Source: Agrocybe praecox
Lineage: Eukaryota; Basidiomycota; Agaricomycetes; Agaricales; Agrocybaceae
Assembly (NCBI GenBank): GCA_964017145.1
Contig: OZ024852.1
Span: 2,233,945-2,297,944 of the forward strand
Direction of reading: 5' to 3'
Length of the DNA stretch: 64,000 nucleotides
Below are positions 12,150-24,668 of this stretch, one piece after another. Within the stretch, counting starts at the first letter, position 1; each line of letters opens with the position of its first letter. The notes below the pieces were generated by a model. It saw only the letters and a program-made list of their open reading frames with translations. It searched no databases and was not told the DNA's origin. The translations under genes were made by a program, and so were the position numbers.

Positions 12150-12590
12150 ACTATGCGGATATGTGGAACCGTCGAATCCCTCATATGAGCATTGCGTTAT
12201 GTTATGTTACCTTTTATTTTCAAATATCCTTTGGACGGTCCCGGATTGTTCGCGCACTTCCAAATCGGGTATGTAGAGTTGACCTCGTCCGAACCTAAGC
12301 TGTCTGTGACATGTCTGTCTTGTCTCGATCTACCACCACCACCATTCTGTTCGTTCCTTTGGCGTTTATCCCTTGCGCTACTTTCTTTCGGTGCTTTGGT
12401 GCCTAGAAAGTTATTTTCTTGCTTTTGACGTCACCTCCATGGTCCATAATTAAATAAAATGTGGCTTAGGTGGCACTGGCTTTGGCAAGGCTAGAGCGCC
12501 GTCCTTTGCTGGTGTGACGTTTGATGCAGGCACACAATGGACTAACGGAACCGCAAGTAACTGGACGGACGGATGGATCAACAATATTGG
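12150..12590. repeat. Diverged copy of 8480-8920, flanking the synthetase gene
   Basis: Three landmarks keep the same order and nearly the same offset (about 3.62-3.67 kb): GCGGATAT(A/G)TGGA(A)CCGTCGA(T/A)TC, then GTCTTGTC...CCACCACCA..., CGTTCCT(C/T)TGG(G/C)GTTTAT, then GGA(T/C)GGATGGA(C/T)CAACAAT. Similarity between them is weak, consistent with an old segmental duplication or two copies of an old element. Confidence 0.5.
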
Positions 12591-14800
12591 TTCCAAGATA
12601 CCTAGCTGGTATATCACGATAATTAATGATTCGAACACTTAAATCAGAAAGTACGGGAAGTACAAGTCGCAACTATTTGGCAACTATGCACCACAGTTCT
12701 CGAATTCTAGTGAAATCATTTCACTATATCAATCTCCCATGGCTCAGTCGAACATACGAACCATCTGTCGACCACCTTTAGCACATGGTTGAAACACTCT
12801 GCGATGTCCAACAAGCCCTCAAGTCTGAGATTAGCTTTCACTCGATTCAATTTATTCTCGTCATATTAATGCAAGTTTTCTCAACTAGAACTCCGGACGT
12901 CTAACGAGAGCGACATAGCATCTACTCTATAAATTTATCCTTAGCAAGTATCGCACAAAGTTTACAAATTTATCTCTGAGCTTACGACATGGCGAGAGAG
13001 AGGTCCATCGAACAAGACTCCGATGGCACAGCTTAGGTGCTATTATCGCGCTCTGATGTGCATATGTACTCTACAGGTTCCCTTGTGGCTTTGTATATAC
13101 ATAGCATCTAGCCCCAAGCTTAGAAGTAAGTCACTCGTGATGAATTTCTCAATTGACCTATTCATACTCACCAGGCTTTACCTCACCCGAACACAACGAT
13201 GCTGGTCAGTTAAGGTATATGTATTCACCCGCCAGATGATCATAAATCAAGATCCAGGAAAGAAATAATCGCCCCTTTATCTGCGGGCTTGGACGGGTAT
13301 ACATAGAACAAACAAACATAGAATTTGGAACTTACAGGGCTCCAGGTCGCACTTGCGACGACATGTCACCGAACGACGACAGCAACAGAAACCCAGTGGC
13401 TGGAAGCCGGATACACAGCTCAAATAAGCGAGCCACCTATATCTACGCGAAATTCGCCTTTAAATGGTGTCCTTATATGGAAGACCCCGCTTCGACCGCT
13501 TACTAGTTTTAACATGGCAGGCGCAACCGAATCGACGATCATGGGGTTTGAGGCTTGGTACATCATACAATTACGATACAATAATCCCAATTCAATCATG
13601 GAAAACTCTATCAGCCATATCTGTGATTCCATGTCGCGTCGGGTTCACGACTATACTAATTGTAGACGTGAAGAGGCTCGGCGCCATCAGCGGTCAGCAG
13701 CTGCCCGCAGGCAGCGCCTTGCCCTGTTCTTGGCAAGCGGGCCCGACCCCGACTGCGGTTCCACCGTCCCTCGTCCCTGACCAGAACCATAAACTTTAAG
13801 TAAGTCGATAAACTTAAAGTTCGTCGGTAAAGATACGCCAACCTATTGGCCGGTGTACCTGGGTCAGCTCGAAGCTCTAATGCTAGGTCAGCTGCTTGCG
13901 CCCCTGCCCATGTATGTACCGTCCGCCTAGATGACGCAAGTACATACGCCATAGCTTCTCCCCGACGCGTCGGTTATTGTTATTTTCAGACTTTGAGGGT
14001 ACATATTATGGCCAGAGGCGTAGCCGATTAACCGAGAAGCAGGACTTTGAAGTTAGATTTTATATTTCGAAATGCGGTGGTCATCTAGCCTTACACTCTT
14101 TCCGTGAACTAAGGACGCCCTGTTCAACCTTAACTCGATAGTCAAGTGCCATTGACAATGAAGTCTGGCCCAACTGTCTACGGCGCCTAGGTTCAAAGAA
14201 ATGTGTTAGTAATGATAGCAAAGTCACCGGGACCGGTCACTGGCCAATCTTCAGGCCTTCAGGATACCAAAGCGATAATGACAGTGATAGGTCTCCATTA
14301 TTACCTGTCATTCCTCGTCATTGATCAACTTCCGCCAATATTTCGGCCCTTGAGCCTCTATTCGGGGCTGGACCGCCAATAACTCTAATTCATCAGTGGA
14401 ATTGAAAGGCGACGATTTAGCATTGTCAAGTGACGATGTGTTCAAAACACTCAAACGTTATGTTCTCGAATTCAAGTTGAAGAAGAACCACCCAAGCTTT
14501 CCATGCTAACAAGATTTGAACAAGGTAGGAACCAACTATGTGCAGTACATACAAGCTTATACTCATTAGAACGGAATCGAAAGATGACTTCATACCTTTT
14601 ACAAAGCCATGCTTGAAACCGCTCGAAATGGTTTTTTTTCCTTTGGGCGTGAACGCTTGTGAACGCGCTAATAAACTCTAATAATGGTGCATCAGCGCTC
14701 ACTAAAAATAGTCTCAAAATCGACATTATTCGGAGTCTGTCTGAGTCTATGTATCGCTGCTCGCATGTTTTTTGAATGGGTATTACTGTATCCCGATGAG

Positions 14801-14905
14801 TTGATGTTTTTCGGTCACCTGGAAACTGAAACAAAGCGACTGAAAACTGAAAGACTGAATGGTAATCAAGTTTTATATGGGTTTTCAGTGACCGAAAAAC
14901 ATCAA
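14801..14905. repeat. Perfect 18-bp inverted repeat with 69-nt loop
   Basis: TTGATGTTTTTCGGTCAC at 14801-14818 is exactly reverse-complemented at 14888-14905. The loop holds short CTGAAA/ACTGAAA direct repeats. It could be a foldback element remnant or a transcript hairpin. Confidence 0.75.
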
Positions 14906-16174
14906 CCCGATCGGCAGGGTGTATGGATACATATGTATGAGAAAATATGACTTGACTTCTTCAAGTAGCAGCAGAGATAGATGCCGAGTCCGATTAAACA
15001 GACATCAGCAGAGGCGTGAAACGAAACCTAAAGCTTAGATTTCAGCGACCTGCAAGGCCGCAATAGCAGTATATGTACTTCACTGGTAATTCACCCCCCC
15101 TTCGACAGTCGATGGGCACACTAACTTGGGCCTATTGAGTTTGTGGAGCTTCCCAATGGTTATTTCGGGTCCGACTAACGAGCTGCGGGTGGAAGTTCTT
15201 GGACATTGAAATGTATGTTTTGAATTCACGAAGTCGCTACGCACTTGTGGTGTGTTTCATCCATTCTGACTGTGCAGACAGTGACTAGCTCAGTTCTGTG
15301 GCGTAGAAAACAGCCCCGGTCACAGTGGCTCCTGGTGGCAAAATGAAGAAGACCCTGCTTCTGCGCTTCCAACCCTGAGGACGTGAGATATGTGTCGTTT
15401 AGAAGGTATCCAAGCGACTTGAATAGAAATACAATATGTAAGCTTCTGTCCAACCTGTGCGATCGGATAATGTAGAGAGCGAATGTTTATTCACCGAGTC
15501 CATTGACTTAAATCACCGGATGGTGTTTGAGCTGTGGACTTGGGGAACCCCAGCGGTCATGGACCTTCAGGGACTCAGCCAGTGTATCAGATAAAGAGAT
15601 CTATAAATTGTTGTTAGCTTACGCAGTCAGATGGCGAAGACATGCCTATTCGCAAGCATTAGTTGGTGGAGCTGAACAAACCCCGCCGCATTAAAAAAAA
15701 TTCGACCGCAAGTCAACGACTATAAGTCATTGAAAAAAAAGGACCCTTGATATTCACCGGAAGTATCGTTCATTCCCTGTCAACATATTCAAAACTTTCC
15801 CCATCTGCAAAGACGGGTCAGTGACACAGTACCGCGCGCTAGGTGATAGCGCCGACTTTGAATAGGTCGTAAATGAATTTATGCAAGACAAGTAGTGGTG
15901 CCGACATATCGTCAAACAACCTTCGTCTCTTCTCCATGTCGAAGGGTTTGACCGTTGACAGATCGGTCACTTGACTGTATTTAGAGAAAACAAAAGCTAA
16001 AAAAATGTCAGAGCACGAGCGCGAGGGTCAGTGACTCCCGGTAAACAAAGACATTCCAAAAAAGAATCTGAATTTTAGAGCAAACGGAACAAGATATGTC
16101 GTGATAACGAATACATACACTATTTTATACTCGTTTCTTTTACATGCACGGTTACAACTGTCAGGCGAGCATCA

Positions 16175-16942
16175 CTACTGGGGTGGTTGGAAGCTATTAT
16201 ACCGGACCTCGTCAATAAATTGATGACTTGTGCTTAGAAACAAGTGCTTACCCGGGAGGAGGACCAGCAAAGCCTGGAGGAGGAGGGAAAGGCATACCTG
16301 GAGGGAAGCCGGGGGGACGGAAACCAGGAGGAGGACCTGCCATACCCGGTGGGGCGAAAGGCATGGGTGGACGAGCCAACGATGGAGGACCCACTAAAAA
16401 TAGCAAGCTCAGCCATAACACAGTGATACATCGATATAAAGGACTTACTTGGAGGCATCATACCCATTCCTCGTCCAGCGGGCATACCACGTCCCGGACC
16501 AACGGGTAACTAATAATGCAGTTTTATCAGACGTTTATATCTCTGTTTCCGACTGGCTCCAAGTACTCACAGCATTCTTTTTGTCCTCATCGACTACTGG
16601 GGGAGGTCCTTCTACGCTGATGCTGACGACGGTTTCTCCTCTGAGGATTACGAGACCTAATGATCGCTTCAAGTCTTGCTCAGGCGCAGTCTCCTCTCCG
16701 GCCTTTTTCTTGGGCCTAACTCTTCTGAATTCTTCGCAGTCAGCAAGGACCAAGTTCATGTGCCGGTCAAATGCCAGCATTTGGCCTATCAAAGCACGAC
16801 CATCGTTAATCGTAACTTTCAGTCTCCAATTGATGAGACTGAGCATCTTTCCGCCTTTGGATTTTGGGGGAGGCTATAATGATAAGATACAACAATCAGA
16901 TTACAAGATCTCCTTTCTCGAGACAATCCGACGACATACCAT
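16175..16942 (-). CDS. SMB1: Small nuclear ribonucleoprotein SmB (core spliceosomal Sm protein)
   Basis: Five exons on the minus strand: 16942-16940, 16873-16571, 16509-16449, 16393-16252, 16193-16175; 175 aa. SmB is one of seven Sm proteins forming the ring on U1, U2, U4 and U5 snRNAs. Sm1 and Sm2 motifs are visible: LINWRLKVTINDGR, GQMLAFDRHMNLVLADCEEF, then LGLVILRGETVVSISVEGPPP. The tail is the typical Pro/Gly/Met-rich region with repeated PPGM/PPPGF units, ending GFQPPQ. The basic insert RPKKKAGEE between Sm1 and Sm2 is usual for SmB. The first coding exon is only the ATG, interrupted directly by a GTATGT...TAG intron. Divergently transcribed from the nitronate monooxygenase gene with about 297 bp between start codons, so a shared promoter region is likely. 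Confidence 0.93.
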
Positions 16943-17239
16943 GATGAACGACGCGTTGAGGAGTATGTACGTTCAAGTTGAAGGCTGGACGAAGGTTTCT
17001 GTATCGCCCGCAAACAACTGCACACAAACCATTGAACGCTCACTGATGTTGCACAGCCACACTACACATTTCCGACCGTTCTTCAGGCTTATGATAGTTT
17101 TCGGATACTCCTGGGCCGTGCTTGCTAATACCTATGCAAAAAAAAACATATTTATCTCGAAAATGCTAAACGACTCGTGTTTCTCCAAACTCCTTTCTTT
17201 CTCTTGTCTCCTATCTTGTAAACAATCGCAATTCGCCCC

Positions 17240-18647
17240 ATGGCCTCGATAAACACCTCTTTGACCAAGTTGCTAGGCATGCTTACTCTGAGATTAGATA
17301 TCTAACACATCTAACGGATCTATGAAGGTATCAAAACACCCATAATAGCTGCACCGATGGCAGGCGCAAGTGGGGGTACGGTACACAAGAAAAAACTGTT
17401 AACTTCATCTAGTCTGACTAGTTTTTAGGTGCTTTAGCTGCTCAAGTTACCCTTGCAGGAGGTTTTGGCTTTCTTTCTGCAGGTACCTACAGACTCAAAT
17501 TACTCTTTCACATAGAAACTTATGGAATGACGTACGAATCTTCAAGGCTATGATTCCGTTGAGAATCTCAAGCACGAAATTGACATTGCTCGTAATCTCT
17601 TGCATGTCGACACGAACTCAGGGATTACTCTTTCTATTGGCGTGGGCTTCCTTGTTTGGCAGCTCGAAAAGTCTCCCACCACGAGTGAACAGCTTCTCTT
17701 GGCTGCCTTGGAAAGCCGTGTTCAGGCTATATGGCTATCCTTCGGCGCTGACCTGGGCCGATGGATAAATTTTGTCCGCGAACATGATCCTCTAGCGGGA
17801 TCTGCAGATGCTGTCAAAATATTCGTCCAAACTTCAGTCGTTGAAGAAGTCATTTTGGCGGTTCAAACGTGGAAAGTAGACGCGATCGTCGCCCAAGGTG
17901 CGAAGCTCTTTAAGTTTGAATCGTATATAACATAAACTTACATAAAAATATACGGTTTCTTTTGACAAACGTTTTATGTTACTCGCAGGAATCGAAGCTG
18001 GAGGTCACGGTCTTGGCACTAGTCTCCCTATTCTAAACCTGTTGCCGTTGTTAGACAGCGTGGTTTCCAATCTCAGTGGACCTCCATTGCTTGCAGCGGG
18101 TGGTATATCCTCTGGGTCCCAGATTGCGTCACTGCTCACACTTGGGGCATCTGGAGTCGTCCTGGGAACTTTATTCCTCTTGTCTCCTGAGAGCTTGTAT
18201 TCAAATGTTCAACGTCAAGCCCTCCTTGACGCCGATTCCTCCAGATCTGTGAGGACCATGGCATTTGATCACGCGAGAAATACCTTGGGTTGGCCAGAGG
18301 GTGTCGATGGACGGGGTCTTCGGAATGGTGAATTACTTTCAATGATATAATCTCATTTGCGATTGACCGCAAAATTGACAGACACGGTCGATGACTACGA
18401 ACGAGGTGAAGAAATCTCTGTCATTCAGCAAAAATATACAGAGGCGGTCAAGATTGACGACAACAAGAGAATTGTTGTTTGGGCAGGCTCAGGTGTTGGC
18501 CAGATGAAGAAAATTATGCCAGCCAAGGTTAGTTTTTACTTCAAGATTTACGGCGGTAACTCAGTTAAGAACCTGCAGGAAATTGTGGAAGCTCTGCATG
18601 CCGAATGTGTTGCTAGTCTACGAAATGCATCACAATTGGTTGTTTAA
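17240..18647 (+). CDS. Nitronate monooxygenase (2-nitropropane dioxygenase family)
   Basis: Seven exons: 17240-17276, 17328-17375, 17429-17482, 17547-17897, 17989-18327, 18382-18527, 18579-18647; 347 aa. FMN-dependent TIM-barrel enzyme that oxidises alkyl nitronates such as propionate-3-nitronate. Evidence: the N-terminal flavin-binding stretch GIKTPIIAAPMAGASGG, GGFGFLSAGYDS, the Q-G-IEAGGHG segment containing the catalytic His, and LLAAGGISSG with GASGVVLGT for phosphate binding of FMN. Length is normal for the family. The first intron needs a GC donor (GCATGC...AG) to keep frame; no GT donor of the right phase exists there. All internal introns enter in phase 1. Convergent with pyruvate carboxylase downstream. 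Physiological role here is probably detoxification of nitro compounds, by inference. Confidence 0.9.
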
Positions 18648-19095
18648 AACCATGTATTGTATTAGTTGTGTTACATGTTTACTGAGATCATTTGAACTTC
18701 TCCAAGACAGTATAATGATAGTTCTATTGAATGAAAAATTTAAAACGATTGACAGGCGTGTGTATGGGTCAAGGTCTTCCCACAAGTAGGACTCCCGATG
18801 AAGGATTTCAGCAAGTTATAGTTACACATTTTACCAGCACACCAAGTAATGACCAGATATGAATCACCCGGTCTCGATTTATCGACATTCCGTTTGTACA
18901 CGCGCACCGGTTTTCCAACGAATATTCTACGCTGGCCGGGACCAAAGATAATTTGCAAAACTTGACTGAATACGCATTTATACAGCGGTGCACAGTGAAT
19001 GATGAGCCCAATTTACAGAGATTGCATTTATGTTTGGATATGAAGATAAGAACAAAGAAAGAACAACGATGGATACAAATTACAACGATGGGTTA
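18648..19095. other. Convergent 3' spacer
   Basis: Separates the 3' ends of the nitronate monooxygenase (+) and pyruvate carboxylase (-) genes. Presumably 3' UTRs on both strands; no ORF of note. Confidence 0.5.
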
Positions 19096-22000
19096 TTAAT
19101 GCACAATTTCCACAGTCAAATCGCCCTGGTTGATGGAATCGCCTGAAAGATAAACCAAGTTAGCATGCATCCTCAACCGTCATAGTTGTACGAATATTAC
19201 CTTCTTGGACGACCACTCGCTTAATGTGGCCAGAAACAGGCGCAGTAACAGCAGATTCCATCTGAGAAATGTGAAAGAAGATGTAAGTATATAGACATCA
19301 ACACAAAATTAGACAGAGTCTGACCTTCATAGCGCTGAGGACTGTATAACGGAACATCGCTTAGCCATTGACCAAATAGAAACTAACGCACAAGCACATA
19401 CCACAAACAGGATCTCCCTTCTTGATCTCCTGACCTTCCTTAACTCGCACTTCAACGACTACACCGGACATCGGAGCACCAACAGATCCAGGGTCAGAAG
19501 TAGCTTTCTCCCGCGAAACAGTCTCGACAGCAGAGTTCTTGTCTTCGACGGAAACGGCCCGAATCTATGTGAAGGCATAAATTCAGACCCTCGTAACCAC
19601 GTTAACTTATTCTGGCGCAATTACCTCTCCATTGACTTCGAACCAAACGTCACGTTGCGCGCGACCTTCGACGACAGGTCCAACAGCCATAAGACGGATG
19701 ATTAACGTTTTGCCCTTCTCGATGGAGATGTGCATTTCTTCTCCAACATCAGGACGTCCCAGGAAGTAGCGAGTGGGAATAACGCTGCGAAAACAATTTC
19801 AAAACTAGTTAGATAGTGAGAGAATAGACATAAATACCTGAGGTCGCCATATTTCTCAATGAAGCCTTGATATTCTTCGAAGACCTTAGGTTATCGTAAG
19901 TATTAATACTCGGACAAAAGAGGTGCTCTGCGCCATACCTTGGGGTACATAACATAGGAAGTAACGTCGGCATCCGTGATGTGTTTTCCGAACTTGCTGC
20001 GCAATTCCGCTTTGATTTTCTTGAAGTCCAAAGGTTCCATAGTCGCGCCAGGACGGCCATCAATCCTTGGCTTATCTCTGATGATCTTAGTGCGCAAAGG
20101 CTCTGGGAAGCCACCCACGGGTTGTCCCAAGTAACCCTGGAAGAATTCGACGACGGAAGAGGGGAAATCAAGCTGATCAGCACGCGCGAGAACATCTTCC
20201 TTGCTGAAAGAATTAGATGTCATCCACTGGGCGAAATCACCAACGACTTTTGACGATGGTGTGACCTAGAGAGATATGAGCCACAGTCTAACGATGCATA
20301 AGTTCTAATTACCTTGATGATGTTGCCGCACTAAAAGTTCATGGTCAGTATCAATAACATGATCGTTGCACTGAGGGTAAATGACGTACGAGTTCGTTTG
20401 CTTCAATGTATTTCTGTTTGATTACTACACATTGTCAACCGTTGAGACGTCTGGACCCTGAAGACCATTCGAATATCACATATAACGTACCTGTCCATTG
20501 CGTTCCAAGTCCGAGTTGAGAAGCTTGGAACTAATAAAAAAAAACACTGTAAGCCACTTATACTTTGATGCAACAGCCAATTGAACCCACCATCAAGTTG
20601 GTGTATTGACCTCCTGGCATTTCGTGGTCGAAGACACTAGAATCAGAAGCACGAACGTTGGCCTCGAAGCAGCTGTAAAGCATGCGGACTTGGCTCCAGT
20701 AAAGGTTGAGAGCCTGGATATCCTCGTAGCGAATTCCAGTTCCAAGGTTGGTCTGCTCAAGGGCCATGCAGACAGCTCCCATTGAAGGTTGAGAGGTCAA
20801 TCCAGACATGCCTGCGCGAGACCAATCAGCGTCGAATATAGTACATCAGAAGAAAGTGTGACGAACTGTCGATTGCGACATCAACGACATCAGCACCAGC
20901 AGCTGCGCAGGCGAGCATGCTAGCAGCAGCGATACCAGCGGTGTCGTGAGAGTGGACGTGGATGGGAAGGTCGGGGTGGGCTTTCCTGATAGCGCCAATC
21001 AAACTATTTGATAAAAAGAGGATACCAAAATTAACGACAACGATATGAAGTCTGTCAACAATCCTTACAGTTTGGCAGCCTCGGGTTTCAACAGACCAGC
21101 CATATCCTTCACACCGAGAACGTGGATACCTTCTTGGACGAGCTGATCAACGAAGTCGAGGTAGTATTTAAGAGTGTATTTCTTCTCGTTGGGGCTGGCG
21201 ACGTCACCACTGTAGCAAACAACAGCCTCGCAGACACCACCAGCCTTCTTGGCAGCATCAATGCCGAGTTTCATCTAGTAGAGCGTCAGTTGTTAGTTAG
21301 GCGCCTGTCTCACAGGATAAATAAGCGCTTACGTTTTCTGGAAATTTTATTAACGTTGTTCTTTCATGCATATAGGACAAAAAAACTCACCGAAGTAGTT
21401 CAGAGAATCGAAGACACGGAAGATATCAAGACCATTCTCGACGGCCTTCTTGGAGAAATCGTAGATAGCATTGTCGCTAGATAACGGTTTAGAAATACAA
21501 AATAAGAAACACACAATAAATTTCTTACGGGTAGCTCGTGTATCCAACACCATTAGCGCCGCGAACCAAAGCTTGCAAAGGAATGTTGGGAACCAATTTC
21601 CTAAGGGTGCGCTGAAAAAATATCGTCAGCACCTTTTAAACTTGCAAAATTCATGCTATGAACTCACAAGACGCTCCCAAGGATCCTCGTACAAGAAGCG
21701 CATAGCAACATCAAAGGTAGCACCACCCCAGCACTCAAGACTGTATGCATTGGCCAAAGCGTAACTGGTTTCTTTGGCGATGTTGACCATGTCGGTAGTA
21801 CGGAGACGGGTGGCCAGCAGAGACTGGTGAGCATCACGCCATGTCGTGTCCATGATCAAGGTTCCTGGGTATTCACGGACGGCTTTAGCGAAGGCTTCGG
21901 GGCCTTTCTCGACGATGATGTTACGCCATCCAACCTCGCAAGGGAAGGTTGTATCGAGAGGAGGTCCGTTGGGGTCCTCGCGGTTCTGGAGTTTAGGAAC

Positions 22001-24106
22001 AACGATATCTGTCTTCAAGCCAGGTTCTCCCTATGTCATGACGTGAGTTAGATACGCAAAGACTCCACTCGATGATATTCAACTTACAGTCTGTCCTTTG
22101 ATAGAGCTGCCGTTGACAGCAAGGTCACCAAGGTAGGCCAACAATTTCTGGGCACGGTTCTGGCTTTGTACGAGTTTGAAGAGATCAGGAGTATCGTCGA
22201 TGAACTGAACAAAAAAGGGTCAGCAATGTAATAATAATAAACGCGTTAACCCCAAGGACATACCGTTGTCCATGTCTTTCCACCAATGAAGATATCGTGA
22301 GTAAGGAGACGGAAGAGGAAGGGAATGTTGGTCTACAAGGATTGGGTCAGCGTTGGTAATAACGGTGAGAATTTCACGTCTACCTTGACGCCACGGATAC
22401 GGAACTCAACGAGAGCGCGCAGCATCTTTCGACGAGCCACCTCGTATGTGGTTCCGCTGACAGTGCACTTGACTAGTAAACTGTCGTAGTGAGGCTACAC
22501 AAAAATTTAGCCATGTTGATTTGGAAAAGAATTTGTCGAAACGCACAGTAATTTGAGCACCGGCAAAGCCTGAGCTAGCATCCAGACGAACACCATTTCC
22601 ACCAGCACTACGGTAAACTTCAATCTTTCCGGTATCGGGTTGGAAACCTTGAGCTGCATCTTCAGTGGTGATACGGCACTGAATCGCGAAACCACGCTTG
22701 GTGATAGCATCTTGAGTGAGGCCGAGTTGTGGCAAGGTGGCACCAGCGGCAATTTGGATCTGAGCAGCGACGATATCAATTCCGGTGATCTCCTCTAGAC
22801 GTCGGTTAGCAAGATGACCCTGACGAAAGAAACAACTTTTTCTCACCAGTGATAGTATGTTCGACTTGAATACGGGGGTTAATTTCAATGAAATAATGCC
22901 TTCCCATCTGATCGACCAAAAATTCTGCTGTTCCAGCATTTCTGTATCCAACACTCTTGGCCAACCTGATAGCATCGGCGAGGATGGCTTGTCTAACTTC
23001 TTCTGGCAGGTGAGTTGCGGGAGCAACCTCAACGACCTTTTGATGTCTACGCTGGACGGAGCAATCACGCTCGAACAAGTGAATAGTGTTTCCAACTGCG
23101 TCTGCGAGGATTTGGACTTCAATGTGACGAGGGCGTTCGAGGAAACGTTCGATAAAGACGGTTCCATCTCCGAAGGCGGCCTTGGCTTCACTGACAGCAC
23201 GTTCGAAGGAGCTCTTGAACTCGGATTGCTCTTTAACGACACGCATTCCACGTCCACCTCCTCCCATAGCAGCCTTGATGATGACTGGGAAACCATATTC
23301 CTGGATGAAAGCTTCTCCGTCCAGGTAGGAATCGACTGGCCCTGGAGTACCTGGGACAACAGGGACACCAACTTTCATGGCTAGATATACAGAGTTAGTA
23401 GATTGTCTACTTTTTAAACATGGTAAACGTACCAAGAGTCCTTGCCTTAGTTTTGTCCCCAAGACCATCAATAACTTCTGGGCTGGGACCGACGAAGGCA
23501 ATTCCAGCTTGCTCGACCTTTCTTGCGAACGCTGCATTTTCAGACAAGAATCCATAACTTTTGACGAAGAAATAGAAATTCGGCTTTGATGCGAATCACG
23601 AATATTTTTGAACACATACCCGGGATGGATCATGTCAACGCCATGTTCCAGAGCGATTCTGATGATATCGTCCTGGGCGAGGTAAGCGCCAACAGGTGTA
23701 AGTCCCTTTCCAACTTGATATGCTTCATCGGACTAGAAGAGAGAGCCATGTAAGCTACATTTGATACACGATCGACCTTTAAATCACCTTTTGGCGATGT
23801 GCTGATAAGCGATCTTCGAACGAGTAGATCGCGACAGTGTGCATGGCGAGCTCATGCGCAGTTCGGAACACTCTGATCGCGATTTCCTGACGGAAGAAGG
23901 TTCAGTAAGAATTCTGAAGGGCCTAGACACGAAGATGTACGTACTCCACGATTAGCAACGAGGATCTTGGTCAAAGGGCCACCATGTCCGGCCGCTTTCC
24001 TTCTCATAGTCTGGATAGAGTGGACTGGGGTGCCGGGAACACTGGGGGATCCAGCGAACATGGCAGCCAGCCTTGGGGGGTGGAGGGTGGAGGATTGTGC
24101 AGCCAT
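19096..24106 (-). CDS. PYC1: Pyruvate carboxylase
   Basis: 26 exons, 1197 aa, the expected fungal length. Cytosolic biotin enzyme making oxaloacetate from pyruvate, bicarbonate and ATP. Order seen: biotin carboxylase domain (starting [21 protein letters not shown]-grasp [15 protein letters not shown]-type [21 protein letters not shown]); carboxyltransferase domain ([33 protein letters not shown] metal-site histidines, [11 protein letters not shown]); PYC-OADA linker; C-terminal biotinyl domain with VLSAMKME. Exon bounds on the minus strand include 24106-23945, 23886-23788, 23732-23620, 23557-23433, 23380-22847, 22794-22547, 22494-22384, 22332-22264, 22204-22088, 22030-21668, 21611-21529, 21476-21391, 21337-21333 (5 nt), 21274-21069, 21003-20867, 20811-20591, 20530-20491, 20424-20390, 20330-20313 (18 nt), 20265-19939, 19884-19838, 19784-19625, 19564-19402, 19341-19325 (17 nt), 19261-19201, 19142-19096. 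All junctions keep phase and the total is a multiple of three. Confidence 0.97.
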
Positions 24107-24668
24107 CGAGGCGGTTGTGGTTCAAACTGTGTTCGACGCTAACTTGTTCGTTCGGCCGCGATGGAGAATATCGGGTCGGAAAAGGGTTGATCTGATAATG
24201 AAATACAGACGTAGGCCAAGACGGCTGGGCAAAATTTGACGGTGTCTCGCAAGCAACTGCAGGGAGTCGAGGGAGAAAGAAAGAGAAAGCAAGAGTAAAG
24301 ACTTATGTACCCTAGTTTAACCGCAATTTCTATATCTAAAAAAATAAGATTGCCTTTCGACTTATCAACCGTACATACCAAGCCTTAACTGCATCCGGCA
24401 TTAAGGCGGGTCCTTAGCGGTCCCCGCACATCTCCACTACTTGGACGCCGCCTACTCGATGTTATTCTATCATATTTCTATGTACATTCCCAACATTTTT
24501 CTGTACACATATCTCGCGAAATGGGCGACTGACGTAGTAATCTAACCGAGGTTCCCATCACTCAAACGACACCTGGCGCCATGTGATACCCGAACGCCAT
24601 ACACGGAACGGAAAACGAGAAGTCGAATAATAATCTCATTCAAAACGCCCTTCCGTCGGTGTGAGCTC
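24107..24668. other. Promoter/spacer between pyruvate carboxylase and VRG4
   Basis: Holds the pyruvate carboxylase promoter and 5' leader on the minus strand and the 3' end of the transporter gene. No ORF of note. Confidence 0.4.

Larger units (their letters stand above)
11789..16174. other. Long gene-free spacer (about 4.4 kb)
   Basis: No ORF here has family resemblance and no splice-linked model could be built. 12150-12590 is a diverged collinear copy of 8480-8920. There is a perfect 18-bp inverted repeat at 14801-14905 and a short hairpin AACTTTAAG...CTTAAAGTT near 13792-13820. The remainder may be decayed mobile DNA but nothing diagnostic remains. Confidence 0.4.

Noticed and set aside
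13325..13780. 151-codon open frame in the gene desert
   Set aside because: No family resemblance and no flanking exons or promoter; overlaps frames on both strands equally well.
22406..23371. Long 321-codon frame on the minus strand
   Set aside because: It is a shifted reading of pyruvate carboxylase exons; the true frame gives the conserved ATP-grasp and biotin carboxylase motifs.
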